DNA from: Bathynomus jamesi
Lineage: Eukaryota > Arthropoda > Malacostraca > Isopoda > Cirolanidae
Direction of reading: 5' to 3'
Assembly: GCA_023014485.1 (NCBI GenBank)
Contig: JAJOZX010008808.1
Coordinates: 38,501 to 102,500 of the forward strand
DNA length: 64,000 bases
Below the pieces are notes generated by a model. It saw only the letters and a program-made list of their open reading frames with translations, was not told where the DNA came from and searched no databases. This document shows, piece after piece, positions 12,707 through 23,020 of the stretch (positions within the stretch are counted from its first letter, which is position 1; every line of letters begins with the position of its first letter). A program made the translations under genes and the position numbers.

Positions 12707-13194
12707 ATGTCATTATGAAATTAATCATCATGTAATGCTTTCACTTCTTGATCGATTAGACTTGTGACAAAATGTTAATCTCAAATTTGTGTCATGAATA
12801 AGGCGCCTTGTCTGCCTTGAGTGTGAGAAAACGAATTTTGTGATATTTCTGAAATCTTTGTATGTACCAATGTGCCATTTCTTGTTCCAAGACTATCATA
12901 ATTGTATAAGTTAGAAAGAGGATTAAAAACACTTTAATTTGGTGCCTATTTTGTTGCTTTATCTTGTTTAGATAAAAAGTTATAGTGCAAAACATGATTC
13001 AAGGGACCCCGGAACTGGTGCTTTTGGCCGATTTCAAGGCAGAAAACTTAAAGCTCCATGCGGCAATGCTTCCCAACAACCTAGGTCAAAATGGTTGTGA
13101 TTTTCGGCCTTTTCAGGTCAAAAAGCATGGGAAAAAGTACAGAAACCTATGAAAATAAGAAAAAGTTGATTTTTGAACAGGGCTAATGCCCTGG

Positions 13195-14074
13195 TAACGG
13201 GAGCCGAACCGCAGGAAGTGGCGATACAACAAGGGGGAGTTAGCTCTCTTTTCTTCATAAGGCTGCGTGAACCCTGGAATCAGATGGGGTGGGAGATAGG
13301 GTTTAGAATCCACGTCAGTCACGAAGAGCGTGGTAGTGACTGTTACGTCTCGAGCCCTTCGTTCGCGTCCAATCTGAGCTCACGGGTGAAGATCAATAGG
13401 TTACATTAACCTGCTTCTTGCCGATGTTCCCGGCAACGCGAACAAGTTGATTCAGATGCGGTGACGGGCCCGGGGAAGAGCTATCTCTCTCGCTCGCTCG
13501 GCTCTTTTCTTCGCTTTACCCGACGACCCTGGAATCTTTTGAACGGTGTTATAGGAGCGGGTGTTATGAAGAGCGTTCTAGTTGCTGCTACGTCTTGTTG
13601 TACAGTCTTTCATCACATTTAAACTGTGATTCCCGGGCGCGCCTTGTAGGTCATTTCTTCGCGCCTGGGCCCTACCTACCGACTAACTCCTCAGGTGTCC
13701 GAGGTGATAAGTCTCAGATCGATGATTCAAATTACGTCCTCGAAATTCATCGACGGTTAAAAGGTCGCAGGTCCCTTTTAACCTAACCCATGAGAAATAG
13801 GTAAGTACCTTCTACCGCCCAGAAGGAAATAATCAAGCCATGTGTGGGTTTATAGAGGAGGAAGTTGATGCTCTCCACCTCGACAGCATTTAGCTTCAGG
13901 TCAGACCATTTTTATACGTAAAGTAAAATACTGCAATACACTTGTGCATTTCGCAAGAAAAATCAATCACCTCGGTACGTAAAATTGAAAATAGGTCATA
14001 GGTCAATAGGTCAAACCCCCCAAAATATAACAATCAATAGGTCATAGGTAACTAACCTAAAGCAAAACTCGCAG
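13195..14074. other. Right part of the GC-richer block, no gene
   Basis: Contains two of the tandem units (about 13230-13350, 13490-13610). It then passes into AT-richer DNA with repeated caataggtcataggt text (about 13990-14050). No coding frame is supported. Confidence 0.6.
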
Positions 14075-14323
14075 GTTACTTATTGGGTATTGGAGTCCGT
14101 CACAGAATTTCTTGTGTTGAGGAAGCGCGCTTCCTTGGGCTAATTTTTGACCGAAGGCTTACCTGGACTCCCCACCTCCGGTCTCTCAAAGCTTCCTGCA
14201 TGAGATTCTTAAATCTCCTAAAGGTCCTGGCGCACACCACCTGGGGTGCTGACAGGGTAACTCTTTTACGGCTACACTCTGCCTTAGTTTTATCAAAATT
14301 GGAGTACGGGGCTGAGGTGTACA
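14075..14323 (+). pseudogene. LINE reverse transcriptase, thumb segment
   Basis: Open frame 14083-14323 with SCVEEARFLGLIFDRRLTW and VLSKLEYGAEVY, the standard block after the palm of I/Jockey-type RTs. It ends where B2 is inserted, and the LINE reading continues at 18160 with TSATPARLRILDAV. Confidence 0.8.
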
Positions 14324-17300
14324 GTCTAGGGTGGATCACTTTTCACTTTTTTTTTTAAATTATAGCTGGTCAAAGTTTTTCCCATGATTTGGTTCAGTGG
14401 AAGTACACTGACACCATTTTTACCAAAATTGATCAATATTTAGGGGTCGCGCATCGACCTTGAAAATTTTAATTTTGAAATTTGTCCAAATTGACAATTT
14501 TTTTTTACTGAATAAAGATAAATCATCAAATGACCATATTTTCTGAATCCTCTCAGTGAAAGAAATCCTCTCAGATACATACCAAGTTGATCGGACAAGT
14601 GGTTTAGAAGTTACATTCGCCTAGAAATAACATTAAAATTTAAAATACCGTATTTGTCCCCTGTTATGGACGTAATCATAGCATCAGTAGCTGGCGCATC
14701 CTAAAATCCAAATTACACACACGCTATGTCTATGACCAATATTTTTACTAATCACAGTTTGCTTTTTACAGATCAACTGTGTCAATTGATTCTTGTTTGA
14801 TAAGTCTAGACTTTAGTACAATGGATAAACTGTTAACAACCAGGAGTGGGAAGACTCTGAAAGTTACTTATTCTGGAAAAGAGAAAGCAGCAACAACAGC
14901 ACCACCTTCTCTAAGGTCAGCCACGGACGTCTTCTTAATTGGTCAGCCATCTTCCTCGATCGGTGGTGCCAAATTGCCAACCACCCATCAAGTTCTCCAG
15001 TACTACTTCTATGCCAAGCAGGAAACTACTGACAGGAAGGCCGTTGTAAAAGACACGGTGGCCAATGTTCTGGCATTTTGGAACATGGCACGTATAAAGA
15101 CGATCACGGCGTAACTGCGAAAGAAAACTGGAGTTACTGTGGAAGAGTGGCGCTCGCTGCAGAAGAGCAAGATGAGAGACAGTGACGCGGGAAAAGGCAG
15201 GGAGAAGTTTCCAGAAAATCTGAACAAGCTCTGGGACATCGGAGCTCCCGATGCTATTGAAGAGATACAGAAAAGTCGACTGCTCTCAGACAACAACAAA
15301 CAAGAAGATATTAAATTTTAGGAGGATCAACGGGGCCTGCGCCAGGCAACAATGAGTGGGAATGATAAAGTGTTCGTTGTCAAGAGAAAATGGCAACTCT
15401 CAAGACAACAATCCGTGATGAGCCAGGCACCTCAAAAATGAAATTAGGAACCGAAGCTGAGAGCGACGATGAATCTATAGAAAGCGGATCATTGAGCAAC
15501 TTTGAATCACAGCTAGAACCACCATACCGACAGCCGAGAGAATCAACTGTATCAATCAGCCTTCCTCACCGCATCCTCAATGCACCGGCTGTTATTGAAG
15601 TGGCTGATCGCTTCCGGATGTCCAATAATCAGGTGTGTATATATCAGTAATGATCTTTCCTTGACAAAGACAATAGACGTAACGACGGAAAATTTAGTGA
15701 TTATTTTGCCACATAAAAACCATACGCATCCTTGTCAATTTCCTTTCAATTTCGCACATAGGTGGCAAGTGTCGTGGCGGCAGTCCTACGTTCGGCAGAT
15801 CCGCCCGCAGACCTGGACAAATTCAGTATCTCGAAGGACACGTCTCGCCGTGGAAGAGTGGCACATCGTTGTGAAGTGTCGACAGCTGTGCAGAAATCCT
15901 TCGTATCTCCGAGGCATTCTGTCGTCCACTGGGACGGTAAAGTAATCAAGGTCAGTTTTGCCCTCACCGTGGACGACAGTGAATTAACATGTTCCAGTGA
16001 CGACAGTGGATTGACATATTCCAGTGGACGATAATGGATTGGCATGTATGACATACGTTTCAGAACTCTCTTGGATCATTGGAGCACCGCCAGGCGATTC
16101 TCATCTCCGGAGCTCCCCAATGCACAGAAGGAAAGTTGCTGGCCGTTCCGACTGTTGCTGACGGCACTGGTCTGTCCCAGGCCCAGGCGACCTTTCGTGC
16201 TCTCAAAGACTGGGGATGCGAGAACAACGTGATTGGACTGTGCTTCGACACAACTTCCTCCAATACGGGGAGGGTGCAGGGTGCGGTGGTCCGGCTGGAG
16301 AACATGCTTGGTAAACCGCTCTTCCAGCTGGGCTGTCGCCATCACGTTATGGAGCTCATCGTGGGGGCAGCGGTCATCACCGCGTTTGGAAGAACCACAG
16401 CACCAACTGAACCTTTGTTCCAGTATCTGAGAAGGTAAATTTCAAGTCTAAGGCGTATTTGTTTTCTCCAATGATTTTTTGCCTTCAGAGCAATTGAGAT
16501 ATCAGCGTCCTTCTACTAATGATGTTAATAGCAGTCGAAAAGGGAAACTTCAGTCGTTTTCATGCAATATTTTCATAACCCCTTTCAGGTGGACAAGCTC
16601 GACCTCTCGACTTATCGCAAGCTGGAGATCGAGCATTTGGCGGAGGTGACGTGGCTGATGGAGCTCCGAGATGAGGCAGTCAAGTTCCTCGGCACCGCTT
16701 CTGGTCTTGTCAGAGAAGACTACCGAGAAGTGGCGGAGATTACACTCCTGGTACTCGGGGCCCAGCCACGTCGTGGCACACAATTCATGCGCCCAGGAGC
16801 CTACCATCATGCGAGGTGGATGGCCAAGGTTGGTATTTTGAATTAGAAGTTAAATATTGTATTGCCTTCTGCAAACAGCCATTTGAAGTCCCTACCAGAT
16901 CATCTACTACACGAAGCTCCTGATGTTCAGCGGTCAGCTGGAGTTCGACGACGAGCTGGTACAGAAACTTCAGAGAGTGGTACTATTTACTGCACTCCTC
17001 TACGCACCTGCCTGGCTGGCGGCTCCTGTCGCAGCTGATGCCCCGCTGAATGACCTTCTGTTGTACCAGCGTCTTCTGCAGTACAGGGCTGTGGATCGCG
17101 AGATTGCAGAGGCTTCACTGGCAGTGATCAGGCGGCACTTGTGGTATCTGAGGCCTCAGACCGTCGTTTTCGCCCTCTGCAGTGACAAAGTGGAAGACAC
17201 TGTGAAGCACGAGATGGCAAAGAAGCTGTGCCGCCTCGCTGCGCCCGAGGACTTCACGTATGACAACGTCTCGGTTGATGACACGACGCGCCTTCCGGAC

Positions 17301-18153
17301 CTGATCGATGAGTCATCGTGGTTCGTGTTCACAGGCCTGCAGGTGTGCGCGTCTACGTGGCTCACTCTGCCGGTGAATAAGTGGGATCAAGATAAGAACT
17401 ACTGTGATCTGAAGAATGTCATCTCGCATCTGAAAGTTACCAACGACGTGGCAGAGAGAGGGATGAAACTGATAGAAGGTTACGCGAACACTGTCACAAA
17501 AGACGAGTCACAGCTGCAGGGTCTTCTTCAGCTCGTGGAAAAGAGCCGGAAAGAACTCGGTGACTTCAAGAAGTCGTCACTTGCCAAGATGACGTAGCGC
17601 AGAGGGAAAGGAGTTAGCAGAGAGAGTACATGGCGCACGCCTTAAGATGACGTGTGTTCTAACCACGATTCATACAGTTTTTGAACCTAGTTAGGGGCAC
17701 CGGAGTAAGTGCCTTTAGTGATATCGGTAAACCATTTTAATACAAAATACATTTGATCTTTCCTTATTCGTTTTATCTTATCCTAAAAAGCAGACAATGG
17801 CAGAGAGCATATGGAGGTACGGGGACAAATACGGTATTTTAAATTTTAATGCTATCTCAAGGTGAGTATAACTTCTAAACCACTTGTCCTATCAACTTGG
17901 TAAGTATCTGAGAGGATTTCTTTCACTGAGAGGATTCAGAAAATATGGTCATTTGATTTATCTTTATTCAGTAAAAAATTGTCAATTTGGCCAAATTTCC
18001 AAAATTGAAATTTTCAAGGTCGATCGGCGATCCCTAAATATTGATCGATTTTGGTAAAAATGGTGTCAGTGTACTTCCACTGAACCAAATCATGGGAAAA
18101 ACTTTGACCAGCTATAATTTTTAAAAAAAAGTGAAAAGTGATCCACCCTAGAC
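14324..18153 (+). mobile_element. DNA transposon B2 (TAG-type ends), inserted in the LINE
   Basis: Inverted repeats begin gtctagggtggatcac on both ends. They remain very similar for over 300 bp (for example ccgtatttgtccc at about 14648 and its complement at about 17820). Direct duplication is only tgtaca (14318-14323 and 18154-18159). The pre-insertion site reads gaggtgtacacctcgg, a palindrome whose centre is gtgtacac. Removing the element restores the LINE frame through that site. It carries an intron-containing lineage-B transposase gene. Confidence 0.85.
14821..17597 (+). pseudogene. Lineage-B transposase of B2, intron-containing, nearly intact
   Basis: Start at the ATG of MDKLLTTRSGKTLK. 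Exon 1 has VFLIGQPSSSIGGAKLPTTH and WNMARIKTIT. Two in-frame stops (15112, 15319) lie where B1 has sense codons. Introns with GT-AG borders fit 15633-15761, 15951-16063, 16435-16588 and 16829-16898. Each joins blocks that are contiguous in B1. Landmarks: VVHWDGKVIK, ISGAPQCTEGKLLAVP, LCFDTTSSNTGRVQGAVVRL, GCRHHVMELIVGA, DYREVAEITLLVLGAQPRRG, GAYHHARWMAK, ADAPLNDLLLYQRLLQY and NDVAERGMKLIEGYANTV. The last exon (16899-17597) is fully open. Splice sites are inferred from alignment to B1, not from transcripts. Confidence 0.7.
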
Positions 18154-18159
18154 TGTACA

Positions 18160-19440
18160 CCTCGGCGACTCCAGCCCGACTTCGAATTTTAGATGCTGTG
18201 CTGGCGTTTGTCTGGCCACGGGTGCTTTTCACTCCTCTCCCATCCCTAGCCTCCTTGTGGATGTTGGGGAGCTGCCCTTGGACCTTCGACGACGATCTCG
18301 GATAGCCAGATGCTTTTATAGTGCAGCGACTGTCTGATTCGCCCACTTATTTTAATATTTTTAATGAACGTTTTAATGGTTTTTATGAAGCCCACCCAAC
18401 GTCTCCCCGACCCTTTGGTTTTAGGGCGAGAGTGGTGGTGGCTGACCTCTCCCTCCCGAGGGTCCCAGTCCGTCCTGTGGCGACACCGAAGCTTGCACTT
18501 TGGGTACTGCCCGAGGTGAGGTTCTGTCGGCATTTTATTGGTACCAAGGAGGACTGGGCTGACCTTATTTTAATATGTTTTTAGACCATACTTCCCTCCA
18601 CATGGACTCGGTGTCTGGTTTTACCGACAGCTCCAAATCTGATGCTGGCGTCGAGTTTGGGGTCGTCTTTCCTGAATTTACCCGCTGGGACAGTCTCCCT
18701 GCCTCAGCGTCTGTTTTTACTGCTGAGTTATCAGCCATTCTTTAGCCCTGAAGAATGTATTTAATTGTGGTGAGAGGCATTTTACTATTTTCAGTGACTC
18801 GAGAGGAGCACTTATGGCTCTTGAGTCTTTCGCTAGTCAGCACCCCATTATTGTAGATATTTTAGAGTGGCTGATTTTAATTTTGCGTCGTGGCCATGTG
18901 GTCAATTTCTGCTGGGTCCCTCCACACGTTGGTATGCAGGGCAACGAACAGGCGAACGAGGTGGCGAGGGCGGCCGCGTCTCGCCCTGCACCTGTCCGCT
19001 GTTCCATCCCATACCGTGATCCGTTTACGGAGGTGCGTGTATCTGCCCTAGATTCCTGGCAGAGGAGGTGGGAGGACACTGCCCCTAATAAGCTGCGGGA
19101 GGTCACAGATCTTGTCGGGCCATGGACGTATCCCAGGATGCCCAGGAAATGGGAGACGGCCCTGACGCGTCTCCGCATCGGCCACTCACGCCTAACACAC
19201 GGTTACCTGATGGCTGGAGAAGCAAAGTTGGTTGGAGTGTGGGTATGGCACTCCCCTCAGCATCCGGCACTTGATCCTCGAGTGTCCCACTCTTGGTGCC
19301 CTCAGGAGGAAACATCTTTCTCATTGCAGGGGGGAGGGCGATGATTACCTCCTCCCCCAGATGCTTGGACCTGATGTGGCTTTTCCCGAAAGTGGGATTT
19401 TTTATTTTATTGAGGAAGCTGGCCTCCTCAAATTCTTATG
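18160..19440 (+). pseudogene. LINE ORF2 C-terminus: RNase H domain and Cys motif, broken
   Basis: The thumb/linker continues at 18160-18560 (TSATPARLRILDAV, PTYFNIFNERFNGF). The RNase H domain runs about 18600-18990: FTDSSKSDAG (first Asp), FTAELSAIL (Glu), IFSDSRGALMALES (Asp) and CWVPPHVGMQGNEQANEVAR. One stop lies near 18745. MPRKWETALTRLRIGHSRLT then leads, after a frameshift near 19230, to CGYGTPLSIRHLILECPTLG, the terminal Cys/His motif. The stop is at 19441. An RNase H encoded in ORF2 separates this from CR1/Jockey LINEs and supports the I group. Confidence 0.85.
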
Positions 19441-19594
19441 ATTCATTTAGCTGATATTTTTCTCTGTTTTCTTTTAGTTTTTAGTGTTTTTATATTTTTA
19501 TTGTTCTATTTATTTACTTTTGACTATGACGTTCGGCGTCAAATGACCCAGCTGTCGCGACGCCAGGGTTAATTTTAACAATAAATAATAATAA
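19441..19594 (+). other. LINE 3' untranslated region with (TAA)n tail
   Basis: Ends gacgccagggttaatttt followed by aataaataataataa, then the right target duplication 19595-19604. TAA-type tails are typical of I elements. Confidence 0.8.
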
Positions 19595-19604
19595 TTCAGA
19601 AGCT

Positions 19605-20497
19605 CCCAACTACCTTTTCACACCATATATAAATACTTTTTTAAACGATAAAGTAGAAACCTCAGGATACCCACGAGAAGTTGATACCGAAAATGAGAAA
19701 ACGGCGCATATTCAACGCTATCATGATCGTGAAGGGACACAACTTGACCGTGCCCAAGTTGTAAGGAACCCTGACAAGCGCTTTAGTGCAAAGTTGTGCC
19801 TAAATAGTCTTTGGGGCAAGTTTGCCTAGAATACAGAAAAGGGGAATGTACATCTAACAAAGTTATAGTGGAGTCTGGGATTAGGCAAATGCTAAAGATA
19901 AAGAAGTTATGAAAATCGTGAATGTAGGTAATACGTACATAATAAGGTACAACTGGACCGAATTGGCTACAGATACATCACGTGTCACAAACATACCTGT
20001 AGCCAGTTTCACAACAGCCTACGCACGTATCAAGCTGTGGCATCTGTTGCATTCTCGGACAACGGGTTCTGTACGCTGATACAGATAGTGTGATATTCAC
20101 CTATTCGGGAATTTCTTGGGAGTTGACTGATGAGGTCAAGGATGAGTCTGGCTACATCGCATACGCCGATTCTTTTGTCTCAACAGGTCCAAAGACTTAC
20201 GGTGTAGGTGTGAGGGTGGGGGATGAGTACAAGTACATCGTGAAGGCTAAAGGCATCACACTTAACCATGCCAACCGCCAGATCTTTAACTTTGAATCGC
20301 TCAAAGATCTAGTGAGCTGAGAAGATGGTAATGGCAAACCACCCCACCTAGTTGTGGGGACTCATAACTTCAGAGTACAGAAATTAGGGGGCGTGAAGGA
20401 ACTTAGGGGCACGAAGGCTTGTCGTAACACCGACAGGAAACGATACCAGGTGCCTGGCACCTACGACACTGTACCCTTTGGGTGCCATGGTCCTTAA
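19605..20497 (+). pseudogene. Family-B DNA polymerase, motif B to C-terminus, broken
   Basis: Continuation of the gene cut at 1461. It carries FTPYINTFLN and TAHIQRYHDREGTQLDRAQV, then motif B as RFSAKLCLNSLWGKF (about 19790), then a stop at 19828. Degraded sequence leads to motif C, VLYADTDSVIF (about 20072), with both catalytic Asp codons present. Later blocks are ADSFVSTGPKTYGVGV, LNHANRQIFNFESL, a stop at 20318, and a readable C-terminal tail to TAA at 20497. The catalytic residues are kept but stops and frameshifts make it a pseudogene. Confidence 0.85.
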
Positions 20498-20504
20498 ATA
20501 TTTG

Positions 20505-20537
<33 letters not shown>

Positions 20538-20999
20538 TATTTACTTGTTGACGATATGCTTATTTATTTATTACGTGTATTTGAATATATGCCATGAATT
20601 AGAGACTACTTGTTGATGATATGTTTATTTATTTCAAATAAATCACGTTTCAATTAGCGTTTCATTTTCTGTGTGTGTGTGTGTGTGCGTGTGCGTGTGT
20701 GTAAGAAAAAATCTAAGCACCGCCTACTGTATGATCAATCAAAGGGTCACGTGACTCCTGCTACTAGCTGGTCATATCTCTGCCCCTGCGTGCTCAGTTG
20801 ACCTCAACAAACCCTGGATCTCAGACGTGTATTTTGACGAATTCTCGCGTAGACGGAAAATAGTGATGGCTACCTTTGAAATTGCGTTCCGACATTCATA
20901 AAGTGGTATTCGATAAAGTCTACAGATGTAGTGAACACTCAAAGAATCCCTAGTCCTCCCTCCTTTGAAGATTTTAAGGCCAATTGAACCGCGCGAAGC
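20498..20999. other. Spacer with (TA)n and (TG)n, no gene
   Basis: (TA)n at 20506-20534 and (TG)n at 20671-20702; otherwise unique-looking sequence with no supported frame. Confidence 0.7.
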
Positions 21000-21449
21000 G
21001 TGAGGAGCAGGAGGTCCAAACTCCATGGATATTCTGGTGAGAGCATTGCGGGCTTCCCTGGCTCAAACGATGTAATGGACTACGTCGTAGGACTAAACTG
21101 CGTAAAGGCGCACATATATCGAGAAGTGAAAGAAACATCACGTGCAAAAGAGAAACAGCGGGTGTGGGTTGTGAATCTTGTTGATGATTGGTGTGACAAG
21201 CGGTATTATGTCATGTTACATCATACCGAGTATGCATACCCTGCGGCTGAGAATATAAATCTTGTGCTTATGGACAACCTGAAATATTTTTATCATTACG
21301 TTCATATATATCATGACCAGGGTCGCAGTGAGGTTGTGGCTAAAGGCTTGTGCGAGTTTTTAATAGAGTTTAGGGATGAGTATCGCTTGTTAAGCAAAAA
21401 GGATAAATATGGACATATGTTTCTCTCAAATGGAGCGCCGGAGTGTTAA
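21000..21449 (+). CDS. Hypothetical protein, 149 residues, unrecognised
   Basis: Intact frame from ATG at 21000 to TAA at 21449, beginning MRSRRSKLHGYSGES. The start is uncertain; a later Met (VMDYVVGLN, 21073) fits as well. Features seen: an acidic and aromatic C-terminal half (NLKYFYHYVHIYHDQ, CEFLIEFRDEYRLLSKKDKY), one WVVNLVDDWCDKRYY block, no signal peptide and no membrane segment. It lies 0.5 kb after the polymerase and in the same direction as the two following frames. This could make it an accessory gene of the same Polinton-like or virus-like element; that is inference from position only. I recognise no family. Confidence 0.45.
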   Translation: MRSRRSKLHGYSGESIAGFPGSNDVMDYVVGLNCVKAHIYREVKETSRAKEKQRVWVVNLVDDWCDKRYYVMLHHTEYAYPAAENINLVLMDNLKYFYHYVHIYHDQGRSEVVAKGLCEFLIEFRDEYRLLSKKDKYGHMFLSNGAPEC

Positions 21450-21729
21450 TGTGTGGATCAAATGAACGAATATATATGATTCCGATAAAACGTTAAAATC
21501 GATATTACTTCATGTATCGGAAAAATCCTGATTGCCCGGCATAATGGGCTACAAATATTCGGTTCTTTCATGTTAGAACAACTCCGTGCACGAATCACTA
21601 ACTTATGCTATGACGCGCCCGTGTGACTTATTCCCACACACCTTCCGCCGAGCCGAACCGCACACCGGCGGCTCATAGTCACCTCAGAGCTTGATCCGAC
21701 TGAACGTGGTCTCCTCACAATAGAAAACG
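21450..21729. other. Spacer between two small frames
   Basis: No feature recognised. The last 60 bp before the next ATG are GC-richer (gaaccgcacaccggcgg). Confidence 0.5.
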
Positions 21730-22038
21730 ATGGAGCTTCCGTTCAGCAGTATCCTTAATGCCATATACGATGAGTCCGTAACGAAGTCAGTGCGTGTGTT
21801 CAGGCGTAAAACCGGCGCTATTAATTATGTACTTGAAACGACGTGTAGACAATCAAACTCTGGTAAACGGAATGTTATTTATTTAAGTGTTGAGGAGATG
21901 AACAGAATCTTCGTGGTGGTTGAGAAGTGGGGCGAAGATTGTTATAAAATACCTGTAGGTGTAGGCACAGAAAGAGAGCAAATTAGTGATGCACCCTCAT
22001 ACGACGTTATTTGTACGTTGTGTATAAATCGAAACTAG
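21730..22038 (+). CDS. Hypothetical protein, 102 residues, possible PC4-like fold
   Basis: Intact frame from ATG (MELPFSSILNAIYDES) to TAG at 22038. The centre reads NSGKRNVIYLSVEEMNRIF, which resembles the beta-strand-then-helix pattern of small PC4/p15-type single-strand DNA-binding proteins (a G-K-x-I-x-L-S-x-x-E-W-like pattern). A single-strand binding protein would suit a polymerase-bearing element, but the resemblance is weak and unverified. It has no signal peptide or membrane segment. It lies in the same direction as its neighbours, with a 31-bp gap to the next frame. Confidence 0.45.
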   Translation: MELPFSSILNAIYDESVTKSVRVFRRKTGAINYVLETTCRQSNSGKRNVIYLSVEEMNRIFVVVEKWGEDCYKIPVGVGTEREQISDAPSYDVICTLCINRN

Positions 22039-22069
22039 CCATGCACTGATATACGGTTGATGTGGAAGA

Positions 22070-22450
22070 ATGCAGCTAACAATAACGTCTTTATCCCGTT
22101 TCATTCTCGACAGAATGTTTGAAGTCGTCGGTTTTTGCAAATTAAAACCTATATTAGACGCGCGTGTTACCGATATGCTTTATTTTGACACGGTTCTCGA
22201 ATACGCGTACATCGCTCTGCTCGACGGTTTTATCGAGTGTAGGGAGGAGAAAGGCGAGAATGGTATGGAGTTGGATACGTATTTAAAAGGTGTAGACTCT
22301 TCGAAATATCACGAACTTTGGTACAAAGGACTTGAGCGGTACAGGGCTGAGATCACCTACACTGTTCACCCTGAAGAACTATTTCTTTATATAATGGTCA
22401 GTTGTCGGTACGATTTAGAAGATCGTTTCAATTGTCGTTATGCGTTGTAA
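22070..22450 (+). CDS. Hypothetical protein, 126 residues, unrecognised
   Basis: Intact frame from ATG (MQLTITSLSRFILDRM) to TAA at 22450. It is rich in acidic and aromatic residues (LEYAYIALLDGFIECREEKG, FLYIMVSCRYDLEDRF) and looks soluble and mostly helical. The next short frame starts inside its last codons (ATG at 22440). This overlap is a compact arrangement more usual in viruses or large DNA transposons than in host genes. Function unknown. Confidence 0.45.
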   Translation: MQLTITSLSRFILDRMFEVVGFCKLKPILDARVTDMLYFDTVLEYAYIALLDGFIECREEKGENGMELDTYLKGVDSSKYHELWYKGLERYRAEITYTVHPEELFLYIMVSCRYDLEDRFNCRYAL

Positions 22451-22749
22451 AGAAGAGTTCACGGTTGAAAAGCTCGGATCGGAAAGAATAAACCCTTGTT
22501 TGGAAAGGAGTATTGATAAACTTGAATTTAACAATGATGTTGTGCCAAACGATGCCCTCTTGTGTGTGCTTTTAAATGTATTCTATTCGTGCTTAAAGTG
22601 ATAACTTGCCAGCCAATTGTAAAGTGGGCACAAAAATAGTGTTAAACGATCTGAAAGCCCTTTATATTGAATATAGATTTCCACATACTTTGAGTGGTGA
22701 AATAATGTTAAATCGTATTTATTGTGTAGCACAAGCAACAAAGATGTAA
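22440..22749 (+). pseudogene. Short frame overlapping the previous stop, continuing after a frameshift
   Basis: ATG at 22440 opens a 53-codon frame (MRCKEEFTVEKLGSERIN) ending TGA at 22601. In the next frame a readable stretch of 47 codons without its own ATG follows (22606-22749: LPANCKVGTKIVLNDLKALY, then a further 27 residues to TAA). The two parts together look like one gene of about 100 residues with a frameshift near 22600. No family recognised. It is the last coding-like segment before the long (TA)n. Confidence 0.35.
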
Positions 22750-22811
22750 CTGGATTCGATTACGTGTGAGTTTAGTATTTTATTTAAGCGCGGTAGAACT
22801 TAAAAAGCGCG

Positions 22812-22814
<3 letters not shown>

Positions 22815-22870
<56 letters not shown>
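22815..22870. repeat. (TA)n microsatellite
   Basis: About 28 uninterrupted TA units. Confidence 0.95.
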
Positions 22871-22873
<3 letters not shown>

Positions 22874-23020
22874 ATGTATTGGAATTCTTCTGCAATAATA
22901 TATATTGTTAAATAATTCGTTTTTCGACTAAATAAACAGAATGATGTAGTTTTGTTATTCAAATTATATATATAAGCGATATTATTTGATTCAATGGTGT
23001 GCTGATGGGTGTATATACAC

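Larger units (their letters stand above)
9816..13185 (+). mobile_element. DNA transposon B1 (TAG-ended), inserted in the GC-richer block
   Basis: Terminal inverted repeats read taggcctgttcaaaaatc on the left and tagccctgttcaaaaatc on the right. The inverted repeat is long: it extends for about 200 bp through catgctttttgacctg and ggtcccttgaat text on both sides. The flanking duplication is atgccctgg (9807-9815 and 13186-13194). If the element is taken to start two bases later the duplication is 11 bp. It carries a lineage-B transposase gene. Confidence 0.8.
8336..14064. mobile_element. Unclassified GC-richer repetitive block inside the LINE, host of transposon B1
   Basis: This block separates LINE palm (to about 8300) from LINE thumb (from about 14085). 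Outside B1 it is non-coding. It contains at least five degenerate copies of a unit carrying ctggaatcttttgaacgg-like and gaagagcgttctagttgc-like text. The left edge reads taggccatggacctatg; the right edge has caataggtcataggtaac, whose complement is loosely similar, so short inverted ends are possible. Exact boundaries and the target duplication are not resolved. It may be a non-autonomous DNA transposon with internal tandem repeats. Confidence 0.45.
1462..19594 (+). mobile_element. I-clade-like LINE (non-LTR retrotransposon) interrupted by three insertions
   Basis: A LINE inserted into the polymerase gene. The 10-bp target duplication ttcagaagct occurs at 1452-1461 and 19595-19604. In order it contains a GC-rich 5' leader, ORF1 with CCHC knuckles, an endonuclease, a reverse transcriptase with FVDD, an RNase H domain, a C-terminal Cys-rich motif and a (TAA)-rich tail. 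This order and the TAA-type tail match the I group. With the nested elements removed the LINE is about 5.4 kb, a normal full length. All frames are damaged. The clade (I, Nimb or relative) is inference from domain order. Confidence 0.85.

Noticed and set aside
20772..21026. Minus-strand 84-codon frame next to the hypothetical genes
   Set aside because: Overlaps the start of the plus-strand frame and has no supporting feature.
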